Shown here: in pieces, positions 9,104 to 17,584 of the stretch
Layout of the letters: every line of letters begins with the position of its first letter
Numbering within the stretch: the stretch's first letter is position 1
Assembly (NCBI RefSeq): GCF_001544475.1
Contig: NZ_FCNW02000001.1
Span: 496,001 to 560,000, forward strand
Reading direction: 5' to 3'
From: Caballeronia humi
Lineage (GTDB): Bacteria > Pseudomonadota > Gammaproteobacteria > Burkholderiales > Burkholderiaceae
Length of the DNA stretch: 64,000 bases
Program-made: the position numbers and the translations under genes
Notes under the pieces: generated by a model
Told to the model about the DNA's origin: nothing
What the model saw: the letters and a program-made list of their open reading frames with translations, nothing else
Database searches by the model: none

Positions 9104-10213
9104 TCACGCTGAAACGACGTCGCGCGCGGGAAGCAAGGCGCGGCCGGGACGGCTGGAAGAGAGTCGAAAGTTTAGCATAACGAGCAGCAATATCAGGATG
9201 GCTGCACCACCGTTGTGCGCCACTGCAATGGGCAGCGGCCATTGCAGGACGATGTTCGAAAGCCCCGTCAGGAACTGGATGACGATCAGCAGCAGCACGC
9301 CGTTCGCGGGCGTGCGCAGCGATTCGAAGCGGCGCAGCTTGAGCGCGAGCCACAGCATGTAAAGCACGACGACGACCGCGAATGTCCGGTGCGTCCAGTG
9401 GATCGCGACGAGCGCATCCTGCGAGATCACCTCGCCATCGCCCGTCATGCCGAGCGCGCGCCACAGGTGAAAGCCGTGCTCGAAGTTCATCGGCGGAACC
9501 CATTGGCCGTTGCAGAGCGGAAAGTCCGTGCACGCGAGCACCGCGTAGTTCGTGCTGACCCAGCCGCCGAGCGCGATCTGCACGACGAGCAGCGCGAGCC
9601 CGAACACCGCTGCGGGCAGCCAGCGCGCGGCCGCGGGTTCGTGGACCGGAATCGGCGTCTGGCGCGCGGCGAGCCAGCCGAGCGCGCCGAGCAGCGCGAG
9701 CCCGAGCAACAGATGCAGCGTGACGATCACCGGCTGCAGCTTCATCGTGACGGTCCACGCGCCGAACGCGCCCTGCACGCAGATCAGGAGCAGGATGCCG
9801 GTCGGCCACCACGGCGACACATGCAGCGGCCGCCGCTTCCAGCGCGCCGTCCACGCGATCACGACCTGCGCGATGATCAGCACGCCGATCGCCATCGCGA
9901 AATAGCGGTGCAGCATCTCGATCCACGCCTTCACCATGCTGACGGGGCCGCTTGGCATCGCCTGATGTGCGGCCGTGATCGCCGCGTGCGCGATAAACGG
10001 CGACGACGTGCCATAGCAGCCCGGCCAGTCCGGACAGCCGAGGCCGGAATCGGTGAGACGCGTAAATCCGCCGAACATGATGAGATCGAGCGTCAGAAAC
10101 GTCGTCAGCCAGACGAGTTTGCGGAATTTGTTGTCGTCGGCCTTGACCCAGACATACGACAGCGGTAATAGCGCGACACAGAGCCCGATCAGGCCGAGTT
10201 GCAGAACGAACAT
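9104..10213 (-). CDS. ctaA: Heme A synthase
   Basis: A 369-residue multi-spanning membrane protein of the COX15/CtaA family, which oxidises the C8 methyl of heme O to make heme A. Visible features are the early FGGFTRLTDSGLGCPDWPGCYG motif, the helix-borne histidines in WIEMLHRYFAMAIG and LVTLHLLLGLAL-like segments, and AIHWTHRTFAVVVVLY near the C-terminus. It sits between a Sco-like protein and ctaB in the oxidase biogenesis operon, so heme O and heme A synthesis are co-expressed. Confidence 0.95.
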   Translation of the reverse strand: MFVLQLGLIGLCVALLPLSYVWVKADDNKFRKLVWLTTFLTLDLIMFGGFTRLTDSGLGCPDWPGCYGTSSPFIAHAAITAAHQAMPSGPVSMVKAWIEMLHRYFAMAIGVLIIAQVVIAWTARWKRRPLHVSPWWPTGILLLICVQGAFGAWTVTMKLQPVIVTLHLLLGLALLGALGWLAARQTPIPVHEPAAARWLPAAVFGLALLVVQIALGGWVSTNYAVLACTDFPLCNGQWVPPMNFEHGFHLWRALGMTGDGEVISQDALVAIHWTHRTFAVVVVLYMLWLALKLRRFESLRTPANGVLLLIVIQFLTGLSNIVLQWPLPIAVAHNGGAAILILLLVMLNFRLSSSRPGRALLPARDVVSA

Positions 10214-10225
10214 TCTTCAGAATCC

Positions 10226-10957
10226 TCAACCGATCCGCGACCACTTCAGCAGCTTCGCCAAATCGGCCTTGATCTTCGACGGTTCGGGATTCTTAGGGAA
10301 GCGCATCATCAGGTTGCCGTTCGGATCGACGAGAAAGATGTGGTCGGTGAGTTGCGTGTCGTCGGAGGTTGGCAGCCATTTCGAGACTGCGCCCTGATTT
10401 GCGACAAGCATTCGCGTATCAGGCTGCGGATAAGCCGTTTTGATCACGTCCGAGACGGGTTTGTCGTCCGTGCGCAGCCAGACGTTCACCACGCGCTCGC
10501 GCTCGGGCCCCTGCAACGCGCGCACCTGACGCATGAAGTAGAGACGCGTCGCGCATGCCTCGTTGCAGTCGCTGCCGTTGACGATCACCATCAGCCACTT
10601 GCCGCGCATCGCGGTGAGCGGCATCGGCTGGCCTTTTTCGTCGGTGACCATCAGTTCGCCGGGAATCGGGCGCTGCGGTTCGACCAGCACGCCATAGCTC
10701 GACGTGCCACCGGCCGGCTTGAAGACGTAGTACATCAGGTAGGAAGCGATCACCGGCGCCGCGCAGACGAGCGCCAGAAACAGGAGCATCCAGCGGCCCT
10801 TGTTCCACGAACCTTTCGGCGTGGTCTGCTGGTGCTGCGCGCGTGCCTTGCTGATGGCGGACGGCGAAGGGCGTGGGGTTTGCATCGACAAAACGTGACC
10901 TCTATTCGATTGCGCCGCGCGGTCTTCGCTCGTCGAAGACGCGTGGCTCGGATTCAT
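10226..10957 (-). CDS. Membrane-anchored Sco-like protein of the cox cluster
   Basis: A 243-residue protein with a cytoplasmic N-terminus, one membrane helix (about residues 57-78) and a periplasmic thioredoxin-like domain. It keeps a CxxxC pair (Cys131-NEA-Cys135) in the same relative place as the Sco copper motif. It also has a His in TDHIFLVDPNG that matches the third Sco ligand by alignment with the Sco gene at 7581. Related proteins are often left as hypothetical or mislabelled as oxidase subunits. The start at 10957 is two bases after the SURF1 stop; an internal ATG 24 codons later is possible. A copper or redox role in oxidase assembly is inferred. Confidence 0.75.
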   Translation of the reverse strand: MNPSHASSTSEDRAAQSNRGHVLSMQTPRPSPSAISKARAQHQQTTPKGSWNKGRWMLLFLALVCAAPVIASYLMYYVFKPAGGTSSYGVLVEPQRPIPGELMVTDEKGQPMPLTAMRGKWLMVIVNGSDCNEACATRLYFMRQVRALQGPERERVVNVWLRTDDKPVSDVIKTAYPQPDTRMLVANQGAVSKWLPTSDDTQLTDHIFLVDPNGNLMMRFPKNPEPSKIKADLAKLLKWSRIG

Positions 10958-10959
10958 GC

Positions 10960-11721
10960 TCAGACGTGACTCGTACGGTTGTCCGGGTCTTCAGGATTCG
11001 AGTCCGGGTCAGCGTCTTTTTTTGCGGCGCGGCGCGCGGCGTACAGTCCGAACGCGAGCGCGGCGGCCGCCATGCCCCACCACTGGAACATGTAGCCGTA
11101 ATTGCGCTCGACGCCGAGCGTCGGTGCCGGCCAGTCGCGCACGAGTTTGTCGCCGGTGTCGTTCAGTTGCTGGATCACGAACGGCTGCAGCGGCAAGCCG
11201 GTTTCAGCCGCGTAGGCCGAAACGTCGAGATTCTGCCGAATCTGCTGACGCGCCGCCGATCCGCCGCTGCCCAACTCGTAAGCCTGCGACGGATTCGCGC
11301 GCGCCACGCCTTCGATTTCTATCTCGCCTTTCGGCGTCTCGTACGGCTCGATGCCGGTACGATCCGCCAGATTGCGCGGCAGCCATCCGCGATTCACGAG
11401 CACATAGCCACCATTGACGAGTTTAAACGGCATTACGACGTAAAAGCCCGGCTGGTCGTTATAAGGCCGATTATCGAGATAAACGACCCGTTCCGGCAAA
11501 AATTCCCCCCGCGCGAGCACGCGATGAAACTCGATGTCCTTCAGCGGCAGCGGCGCCACGCCGATGCGTCGCGCGGGCGCATTCTCGAACGCGACGATCC
11601 GCGCGTTCAGCGCTTCTTTCTGATGCGCGCGGTCGCGCTGCCAGAAGCCGAGCTTCATTGTGACTGCTACCACGATCAGGATCAGCAGCGCGGGCCAGAA
11701 ACGGACCTTCAGGAACCTCAT
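10960..11721 (-). CDS. SURF1-family oxidase assembly protein
   Basis: A protein of about 253 residues with two membrane helices flanking a periplasmic domain, the SURF1/Shy1 layout, which helps insert heme A into subunit I. Landmarks are the first helix with MKLGFWQRDRA, YLDNRPYNDQPGFYVVMPF, GYVLVNRGWLPRN, and the C-terminal NYGYMFQWWGMAAAALAFG helix. I prefer the ATG at 11721 (MRFLKVRFWP); an in-frame start at 11751 would add ten residues with no better ribosome site. It heads the heme and Sco gene run. Confidence 0.9.
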   Translation of the reverse strand: MRFLKVRFWPALLILIVVAVTMKLGFWQRDRAHQKEALNARIVAFENAPARRIGVAPLPLKDIEFHRVLARGEFLPERVVYLDNRPYNDQPGFYVVMPFKLVNGGYVLVNRGWLPRNLADRTGIEPYETPKGEIEIEGVARANPSQAYELGSGGSAARQQIRQNLDVSAYAAETGLPLQPFVIQQLNDTGDKLVRDWPAPTLGVERNYGYMFQWWGMAAAALAFGLYAARRAAKKDADPDSNPEDPDNRTSHV

Positions 11722-11811
11722 ACCGGCGATCCGCCCCGCGCGACGCGGCACGTTGCCTGCGGTGCGATAATCGATTGATCTAACTTCTTACGCCAATCGC
11801 TGGCGGGTTTC

Positions 11812-12021
11812 ATGCATATCTTCGTTGCCATCGCATTCATCCTTATCATCGGCAGCCTCGGCTCGGCGCTGTACTTCATGATGACCGACAAGGGCAAGAC
11901 CAAACGGATGGTGTGGTCGCTTGCCATGCGCGTCGGTTTGTCCATCTCGCTCTTCCTGTTCATCCTGTTCGCGCACTGGATGGGCTGGATTCAATCGACC
12001 GGCATTCCGCTCGGACGCTGA
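11812..12021 (+). CDS. Twin-transmembrane protein (DUF2909)
   Basis: A 69-residue protein with two predicted helices (residues about 3-24 and 38-60) joined by a short polar turn, MMTDKGKTKRMVW. It matches the small DUF2909 proteins found beside cytochrome oxidase genes in beta- and gammaproteobacteria. It is the only plus-strand gene in the oxidase region, lying between SURF1 (divergent) and subunit III (convergent). Its function is unknown; a role in oxidase assembly is inferred from position. Confidence 0.85.
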   Translation: MHIFVAIAFILIIGSLGSALYFMMTDKGKTKRMVWSLAMRVGLSISLFLFILFAHWMGWIQSTGIPLGR

Positions 12022-12106
12022 CGCGGCAGGAAGGTTCGGTTTGCCTCTGCTCAGGCGACGCTTTGGTGCGGCATAACGGCGCGCTTTCGCGCTCATTCCA
12101 CGCCTC

Positions 12107-12145
12107 GGAAAACAAAAACGCCGCCCGTGAAAGTCGAGGGCGGCG
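12107..12145 (-). terminator. Intrinsic terminator of the cox structural operon
   Basis: An 8-bp GC stem (CGCCGCCC 12119-12126, GGGCGGCG 12138-12145) is followed on the minus strand by a T-rich run (12107-12118). It lies 58 bases beyond the subunit III stop codon, correctly placed to end the cox operon. Confidence 0.8.
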
Positions 12146-12202
12146 CTTCTTGACTCAACTATGCGGGCGGCGCGTATCGCGACCGTCCGCCGGTGCGAAC
12201 GC

Positions 12203-13060
12203 TTACAGCCAGTACACGACGATGTACAAGCCCAGCCACACGACGTCCACAAAGTGCCAGTACCACGCGGCGCCTTCGAACGCGAAGTGATGCTCCGCCG
12301 TGAAGTGCCCGCGTATTAGCCGTACCATCACCACCGCCAGCATCGTGCCGCCGAGGAACACGTGGAAACCGTGGAAGCCAGTGAGCAGGAAGAACGTCGA
12401 GCCGTACACGCCGGATGCGAGCGTCAGGTTCAGTTCGTTATACGCGTGGAAATATTCGTAGCCCTGGCAAAACAGGAAGATCAGGCCGAGCAGCACGGTC
12501 GCTGCAAGCCAGATGATCGCCTTGTGACGATGGTTCTCGCGCAGCGCATGGTGCGCCACCGTCAGCGTCGCGCCGGAGCTCAGCAGGAGCGCGGTGTTGA
12601 TCGTCGGCAGCGGCCAGGGCGTCATCGCACGGAAGTGGCCGACGAGTGCAGCGGGGCCGGTATTCGGCCAGACGGCGGAAAAATCCGGCCAGATCAGCTT
12701 GTAGTCGAGGCTCCCGAGCTCGTGCATCGCGATCGCGCGGGCGTAGAACAGCGCGCCGAAGAACGCTGCGAAAAACATCACTTCGGAGAAGATGAACCAG
12801 CTCATGCTCCACCGGTACGACGTGTCGACGCGCTTGCCGTACATGCCGCCTTCCGATTCGGAGATCGCGTCGCCGAACCAGTGCCATAGCACGAACAGCA
12901 CGAACAGGACACCGAGTAACGTCGTGAACGGCGCCCAGCTATGGCCGTTGACCCACTGCGCCAGCGATCCGAGCGCGACCAGCAGGCCGACGGCCGCCAT
13001 GATCGGATGCCGTGACGGGTGCGGCACAAAGTAGTACGGGCTATCGTTTTGACCGCTCAT
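12203..13060 (-). CDS. ctaE: Cytochrome c oxidase subunit III
   Basis: A 285-residue subunit III of aa3-type oxidase with seven hydrophobic segments. Recognisable segments are the start SPYYFVPHPSRHPIMAAVG, SWFIFSEVMFFAAFFGALF with the conserved Glu, LLSSGATLTVAHHAL and FFLLTGFHGFHVFLGGTML, and the C-terminal HFVDVVWLGLYIVVYWL. It is the last gene of the subunit II-I-Cox11-III operon and is followed by a strong terminator. Also called coxC. Confidence 0.97.
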   Translation of the reverse strand: MSGQNDSPYYFVPHPSRHPIMAAVGLLVALGSLAQWVNGHSWAPFTTLLGVLFVLFVLWHWFGDAISESEGGMYGKRVDTSYRWSMSWFIFSEVMFFAAFFGALFYARAIAMHELGSLDYKLIWPDFSAVWPNTGPAALVGHFRAMTPWPLPTINTALLLSSGATLTVAHHALRENHRHKAIIWLAATVLLGLIFLFCQGYEYFHAYNELNLTLASGVYGSTFFLLTGFHGFHVFLGGTMLAVVMVRLIRGHFTAEHHFAFEGAAWYWHFVDVVWLGLYIVVYWL

Positions 13061-13151
13061 TTTTCATTCTCCACTTCGATCCAGTTGCTTGATTTCTTCG
13101 GCCCCCGACCGCGCTGTGCTCGCTGCCGCGCCGGCCTGCCACTTGATTTGT

Positions 13152-13370
13152 CTATCCCACCACCGCTCGCACCACCAGCAGCAGCACGCCGATGAACAGC
13201 GCCGCGCCAATCACCGCCGCCACGATCAGATGCAGCGGATTCAGCTGCGCTGCATCGCTTTCGAGGTCGGCCCGGCGCCGCACACCGAAAAACGACCAGA
13301 ACACCGCCTTCAACAACTTCAGGATGCTTGTCTTCTGCACGGGCTTGCCGGGCTTTTGTGCTTCGACCAT
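13152..13370 (-). CDS. DUF2970 single-pass membrane protein of the cox operon
   Basis: A 72-residue protein with a basic N-terminal half (TSILKLLKAVFWSFFGVRRRADLESD) and a C-terminal membrane helix (LIVAAVIGAALFIGVLLLVV). It matches the DUF2970 family usually found between Cox11 and subunit III. The ATG at 13370 is preceded by AGGAAGAG; an in-frame GTG at 13394 overlaps that site and is less likely. Its function is unknown, and position suggests help in oxidase assembly. Confidence 0.85.
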   Translation of the reverse strand: MVEAQKPGKPVQKTSILKLLKAVFWSFFGVRRRADLESDAAQLNPLHLIVAAVIGAALFIGVLLLVVRAVVG

Positions 13371-13412
13371 CGTCTCTTCCTTGCTGTGCCTCACGGCTTA
13401 CCTTCAAGGCTG

Positions 13413-14003
13413 TCAGGCCCCGCCGCCGCCCTTCGCCACCGATTTCGGCGCCGCCAGCTCGAAGAACGTGTACGACAGCGTGATCGTCTTCACATCCTTC
13501 GGCAGCTTCGGATCGACGACGAACACCACCGGCATGCGCTTCGTCTCGTTCGCGGCGAGCGTCTGCTGCGTGAAGCAAAAGCATTCGATCTTCTTGAAGT
13601 ACTCGGTGGCCTCTTTCGGCGCGTAGCTCGGAATGGCCTGCGCCTGAACCGTGCGCCCCTGCTCGTTGGTCACTTGGTACATCACCGTCATCACTTCGCC
13701 GGGGTGCACATCGAGACTGCTTTGCTCCGGCTTGAACTGCAGCGGGCCGCGCGCGTTCGCATCGAATTCGATCGAAATCGTGCGGCTCGCGTCGACCTGC
13801 GTATTCTTCGCCTCGCGCGCGGTTGCGTCGCGCTGCACGAGGTTGTTGATGCCGGTGATCGAACAGATCGCGCGATACATCGGCACCAGCGCGAAACCGA
13901 ACCCAAACATCAGCCCCGCCACGACGACGAGTTTCACGAGCATCGAGCGGTTAAACGCGCGGTCTGACTGTGCTTCTTGCGGACTGGACACGTCGTTGCT
14001 CAT
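13413..14003 (-). CDS. ctaG: Cytochrome c oxidase assembly protein Cox11
   Basis: A 196-residue Cox11-type copper chaperone that supplies the CuB site of subunit I. One N-terminal helix (MLVKLVVVAGLMFGFGFALV) leads into PMYRAICSITGIN and a periplasmic beta domain carrying the copper motif IECFCFTQQTL. The ATG at 14003 overlaps the stop of the upstream 46-codon gene as ATGA, indicating coupling. This is the Cox11 family, not the unrelated Bacillus CtaG. Confidence 0.95.
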   Translation of the reverse strand: MSNDVSSPQEAQSDRAFNRSMLVKLVVVAGLMFGFGFALVPMYRAICSITGINNLVQRDATAREAKNTQVDASRTISIEFDANARGPLQFKPEQSSLDVHPGEVMTVMYQVTNEQGRTVQAQAIPSYAPKEATEYFKKIECFCFTQQTLAANETKRMPVVFVVDPKLPKDVKTITLSYTFFELAAPKSVAKGGGGA

Positions 14004-14140
14004 CCTCTTGACGCCAGATACTGATTCACAACGGCCGCCGCAAAAAAGACGGCGACGATGACGAGCAGGATCAGGCCGAGCCGCTTGTTGCCCGCGCGAA
14101 TCTGCTCGGGCGAACGTCTTTCTTGAGGATTGCGCGTCAT
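14000..14140 (-). CDS. Small cytochrome oxidase assembly protein, 46 aa
   Basis: A 46-residue gene between subunit I and Cox11. The product starts MTRNPQERRSPEQIRAGNKR and ends in one membrane helix (LGLILLVIVAVFFAAAVV) plus NQYLASRG. Similar tiny proteins occur here in other beta-proteobacteria and are annotated as cytochrome oxidase small assembly proteins. Its TGA overlaps the Cox11 ATG by two bases, and its end supplies the Cox11 ribosome site (AGAGG). Exact function unknown. Confidence 0.85.
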   Translation of the reverse strand: MTRNPQERRSPEQIRAGNKRLGLILLVIVAVFFAAAVVNQYLASRG

Positions 14141-14177
14141 GCTTCGAACTTCTGCTTCCGTTAGGTGTTGCCTGCAA

Positions 14178-14193
14178 GGCTCCGGCTGGAGCC
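14178..14193 (-). other. Short intercistronic hairpin after subunit I
   Basis: GGCTCC (14178-14183) and GGAGCC (14188-14193) form a six-pair stem with a four-base loop between subunit I and the 46-aa gene. No T-run follows on the minus strand, so it would more plausibly protect the subunit I message than end transcription. Confidence 0.35.
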
Positions 14194-14218
14194 CTGCAGC
14201 ACTGCAACTGTCTTGAAA

Positions 14219-15832
14219 TTACTCGACGGTCGGCGGATTTTCGAACGTATGGAACGGCGCCGGGCTCGGCACGGTCCATTCGAGGCCTTCCGCGCCATCC
14301 CACGGCTTGTCGCCGGCCTTTTCGAGCTCGCCGCCACCACGGTACGCCGGCAGCGCAACCGCGAACAGGAAGTACACCTGCGCGAGGCCGAAACCGAACG
14401 CGCCGATCGTCGCGACCTGGTTGAAGTCGGTGAACTGCGCCGGGTAGTCAGCATAGCGGCGTGGCATGCCCGCGAGACCCAGAAAGTGCATCGGGAAGAA
14501 CGTGATGTTGAAGAAGATCATCGACGCCCAGAAGTGGATCTTCCCGCGCGTTTCGTTGTACATCCAGCCCGTCCACTTCGGCGCCCAGTAGTACCAGCCC
14601 GAGAACAGCGCGAAGAGCGACCCCGCCACCAGCACATAGTGGAAGTGCGCCACCACGTAATAGGTACCGTGCATCTGGATGTCGAGCGGCGCCATCGACA
14701 GGATCAGACCCGTGAAGCCGCCCATCGTGAACACGAACAGGAAGCCGATCGCGAAGATCATCGGCGTTTCGAACGAGAGCGAACCGCGCCACATCGTCGC
14801 GACCCAGTTGAACACCTTCACGCCCGTAGGCACTGCGATCAGCATCGTCGCGTACATGAAGAAGAGCTGGCCCGTCACCGGCATGCCGGTCGCGAACATG
14901 TGGTGTGCCCACACCATGAACGAGAGAATCGCGATCGATGCGGTGGCGTACACCATCGAGCTATAGCCGAACAGCGGCTTGCGCGCGAACGCGGGAATCA
15001 CCTGCGACACGATCCCGAACGCCGGCAAGATCATGATGTACACCTCCGGGTGACCGAAGAACCAGAAGATGTGCTGGTACATCACCGGATCGCCGCCGCC
15101 CGCCGCGTTGAAGAACGACGTGCCGAAGTGGCGGTCGAACAGCACCATCGTGATGGCGCCGGCGAGAACCGGCATCACCGCGATCAGCAGGTACGCCGTG
15201 ATCAGCCACGTCCACGCGAACATCGGCATCTTCATGAGCGTCATGCCGGGCGCGCGCATGTTCAGGATCGTCACGACGATGTTGATGCCGCCCATGATCG
15301 ACGACGCGCCCATGATGTGGACCGCGAAAATCGCGAAGTCCATGCCCGGACCCATCTGCGTGGAGAGCGGTGCGTACAGCGTCCAGCCAGCTGCCGTCGC
15401 GCCGCCCGGTGCGAAAAACGATCCGACCAGCAGCACGGCCGCGACCGGCAGCAGCCAGAAGCTGAAGTTGTTCATCCGCGCGAAGGCCATGTCCGACGCG
15501 CCGATCTGCAGCGGGATCATCCAGTTCGCGAAGCCGACGAACGCCGGCATGATCGCGCCGAACACCATGATCAGGCCGTGCATGGTGGTCAACTGGTTGA
15601 AGAACTCGGGACGCATGATCTGCAGGCCGGGCTCGAACAGCTCGGCGCGAATCATCAGCGCCATCACGCCCCCGGAGAGAAACATGATGAACGAGAACAG
15701 CAGGTACAGCGTACCGATGTCCTTGTGGTTGGTGGCGAATAGCCACCGGCGCCAACCATGCGGTGTTGCGTGCGCGTGGTCGTCGTGCGCGTGGTCGTGA
15801 CCCGCGGCTACATCGTGTCCGATGCTAGACAT
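14219..15832 (-). CDS. ctaD: Cytochrome c oxidase subunit I
   Basis: A 537-residue heme-copper oxidase catalytic subunit. The ligands are all in place: heme a His85 (TTMHGLIMVFG) and His397, heme a3 His395 (VVAHFHYVL), CuB His261 with cross-linked Tyr265 (GHPEVYIMILP), and His309/His310. The K-channel lysine is present in PTGVKVFNW. The N-terminus has seven histidines in its first 25 residues (GHDHAHDDHAHATPHG), which is unusual. It follows subunit II by 67 bases. Also called coxA. Confidence 0.98.
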   Translation of the reverse strand: MSSIGHDVAAGHDHAHDDHAHATPHGWRRWLFATNHKDIGTLYLLFSFIMFLSGGVMALMIRAELFEPGLQIMRPEFFNQLTTMHGLIMVFGAIMPAFVGFANWMIPLQIGASDMAFARMNNFSFWLLPVAAVLLVGSFFAPGGATAAGWTLYAPLSTQMGPGMDFAIFAVHIMGASSIMGGINIVVTILNMRAPGMTLMKMPMFAWTWLITAYLLIAVMPVLAGAITMVLFDRHFGTSFFNAAGGGDPVMYQHIFWFFGHPEVYIMILPAFGIVSQVIPAFARKPLFGYSSMVYATASIAILSFMVWAHHMFATGMPVTGQLFFMYATMLIAVPTGVKVFNWVATMWRGSLSFETPMIFAIGFLFVFTMGGFTGLILSMAPLDIQMHGTYYVVAHFHYVLVAGSLFALFSGWYYWAPKWTGWMYNETRGKIHFWASMIFFNITFFPMHFLGLAGMPRRYADYPAQFTDFNQVATIGAFGFGLAQVYFLFAVALPAYRGGGELEKAGDKPWDGAEGLEWTVPSPAPFHTFENPPTVE

Positions 15833-15899
15833 GACAATCTCCTAAAGCGAATGCTGCGGCACTTGGTGCGGCCCGTCCTTCCCGGACGGACGCGACACG

Positions 15900-17525
15900 T
15901 CAAGCAGCCGGACTGATCTCTACGCGACGGGCTTCTTTCGCATCCGCGCCGCCCGTAATGGTTTCCGGCTTTTTCAAAACGATGCGATCTTCGGCGACGC
16001 CCGCTGCCTTCAGCGCATCGCGCACGGCGTGCGCACGATTCTTGGCGAGTTCGGCGTTCTTGTCGGCGGAACCGGTGGCGTCGGTGAAACCCGACAGCGC
16101 GAGCTTCGCGTCCGGATGTGCCTTCGCATAAGCGGCGGCCGCTTCAACGGCCGCGGTTGCATCGGCCGGCAGCGTGCTCTTGCCCGTTTCGAAATAGATG
16201 CTTGCCGGGAGGCCGCCAGCTTGTGCGGCTTCCGCGCCCGAAGCAGCGGGTGCCGCCGGTGCTGCGCTTGCCGCTTGAGCCGCCGGTGCCGCCGACGCTT
16301 CAGCCGCCGGAGCCGCTGCCGCGAGATGGTCGCCGCCGGCCGGCATCTTGCCGTTGCGGGCATCGGCGACCTGCTTCGGCTGCAGGAGATCGGCAGTCTT
16401 GTTGCCCCACGAATTGCGTTCGAACGTGACGACCGACGCGATTTCGACGTCGTTCAGCGCCGTGGCCCACGGCGGCATCGCGCCCTTGCCGTGCAGCACG
16501 ATGTTGACGTGCTCGGCGATCGGACCGTTGGCGATCTTGCTGCCGTCGAGCGCCGGGAACGCCCCCGCGCCCTTGCCGTTCGGCTGGTGGCAGACCGCGC
16601 AGTTCGATGCGTAGACCTTCTCGCCGCGCGCCTTCAGTTCGTCCATCGTGTACGTCTTGTTCGGATCGTCCGATGCCGCGGCGAGCTTCTTCTTCTGGTT
16701 GTCGACCCATTTCGCGTAGTCGTCGGCGGAGAGCACTTCGACGACCACCGGCATGTACGCATGCTCCTTGCCGCAGAGCTCCGTACAGAAGCCGCGGAAC
16801 GTGCCGACCTTCTCGGCCTTGAACCACGTATCGCGCACGAAGCCGGGAATCGCGTCCTGCTTCACGCCGAACGCGGGCACGTACCACGAGTGCACGACGT
16901 CGTTCGCGGTGGTGATGATGCGGATCTTCTTGTCGACGGGGACCACGAGCGGGTTGTCGACTTCCTGCAGATAGAGATTCGAGATCGGCGTCTGGCCGTT
17001 CGTTTCACTGCGCGGCGTGGAAAGCGTCGAGTAGAAGTTGATGCCTTCGCCCGGACCCTTTACGTAGTCATAGGCCCACTTCCACTGATAGCCGGTGACC
17101 TTGACGGTGAGATCGGCGTTGGTCGTGTCCTTCATGGCGACGACGGCCTTCGTGGCGGGCAGCGCCATCAGCACGACGATCACGAACGGCGCGATCGTCC
17201 AGATGATTTCGACGGTGGTGCTTTCGTGGAAATTCGCCGCCTTGTGGCCGCGCGACTTCCGGTGGACGAACATTGAATAGAACATCACGCCGAACACGCC
17301 GAGGAAGATCACCGTGCAGATGATCAGCATGAACGTGTGGAGGCCAAAGAGCTCCTCGGCGATCTTCGTCGCGGGCTGCTGGAAGTTGAGCTCGTTGACA
17401 CGAGGACCGCCAGGAGCGTCGGTGACCGCAAGGGCTGCACCGGCTGCGAGCATTCCGCCTGCCGCCAGCACACCCGAGAGGGCTCGCTTGATTGTTTTCA
17501 TAGCTTCCTTACCCAAAATTTCCAT
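15900..17525 (-). CDS. ctaC: Cytochrome c oxidase subunit II with heme c and OmpA-like domains
   Basis: A protein of up to 541 residues, far longer than a plain subunit II. After a signal peptide and two helices comes the CuA cupredoxin domain with His212, Cys247, Cys251, His255 and Met258 (FCTELCGKEHAYMP). A cytochrome c domain follows (CAVCH at 309-313, axial Met350 in GAMPPW), then an Ala/Pro linker (about 400-440) and a C-terminal OmpA-like domain (IYFETGKSTLP..., about 440-541). The last domain could anchor the oxidase to peptidoglycan. Starts at 17525 or 17501 both have ribosome sites; the latter gives the neater signal peptide. Also called coxB. Confidence 0.96.
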   Translation of the reverse strand: MEILGKEAMKTIKRALSGVLAAGGMLAAGAALAVTDAPGGPRVNELNFQQPATKIAEELFGLHTFMLIICTVIFLGVFGVMFYSMFVHRKSRGHKAANFHESTTVEIIWTIAPFVIVVLMALPATKAVVAMKDTTNADLTVKVTGYQWKWAYDYVKGPGEGINFYSTLSTPRSETNGQTPISNLYLQEVDNPLVVPVDKKIRIITTANDVVHSWYVPAFGVKQDAIPGFVRDTWFKAEKVGTFRGFCTELCGKEHAYMPVVVEVLSADDYAKWVDNQKKKLAAASDDPNKTYTMDELKARGEKVYASNCAVCHQPNGKGAGAFPALDGSKIANGPIAEHVNIVLHGKGAMPPWATALNDVEIASVVTFERNSWGNKTADLLQPKQVADARNGKMPAGGDHLAAAAPAAEASAAPAAQAASAAPAAPAASGAEAAQAGGLPASIYFETGKSTLPADATAAVEAAAAYAKAHPDAKLALSGFTDATGSADKNAELAKNRAHAVRDALKAAGVAEDRIVLKKPETITGGADAKEARRVEISPAA

Positions 17526-17584
17526 TCAAACCCTCGACCCCCGTGTGCATCGGCCGCTTGTGCCGCGCGCCTGGCCGCCCTCCC

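Noticed and set aside
14165-15742. A 525-codon plus-strand frame opposite subunit I
   Set aside because: Composition is almost entirely Arg, His and Glu, the mirror of a membrane protein's codons. Subunit I on the minus strand is certain.
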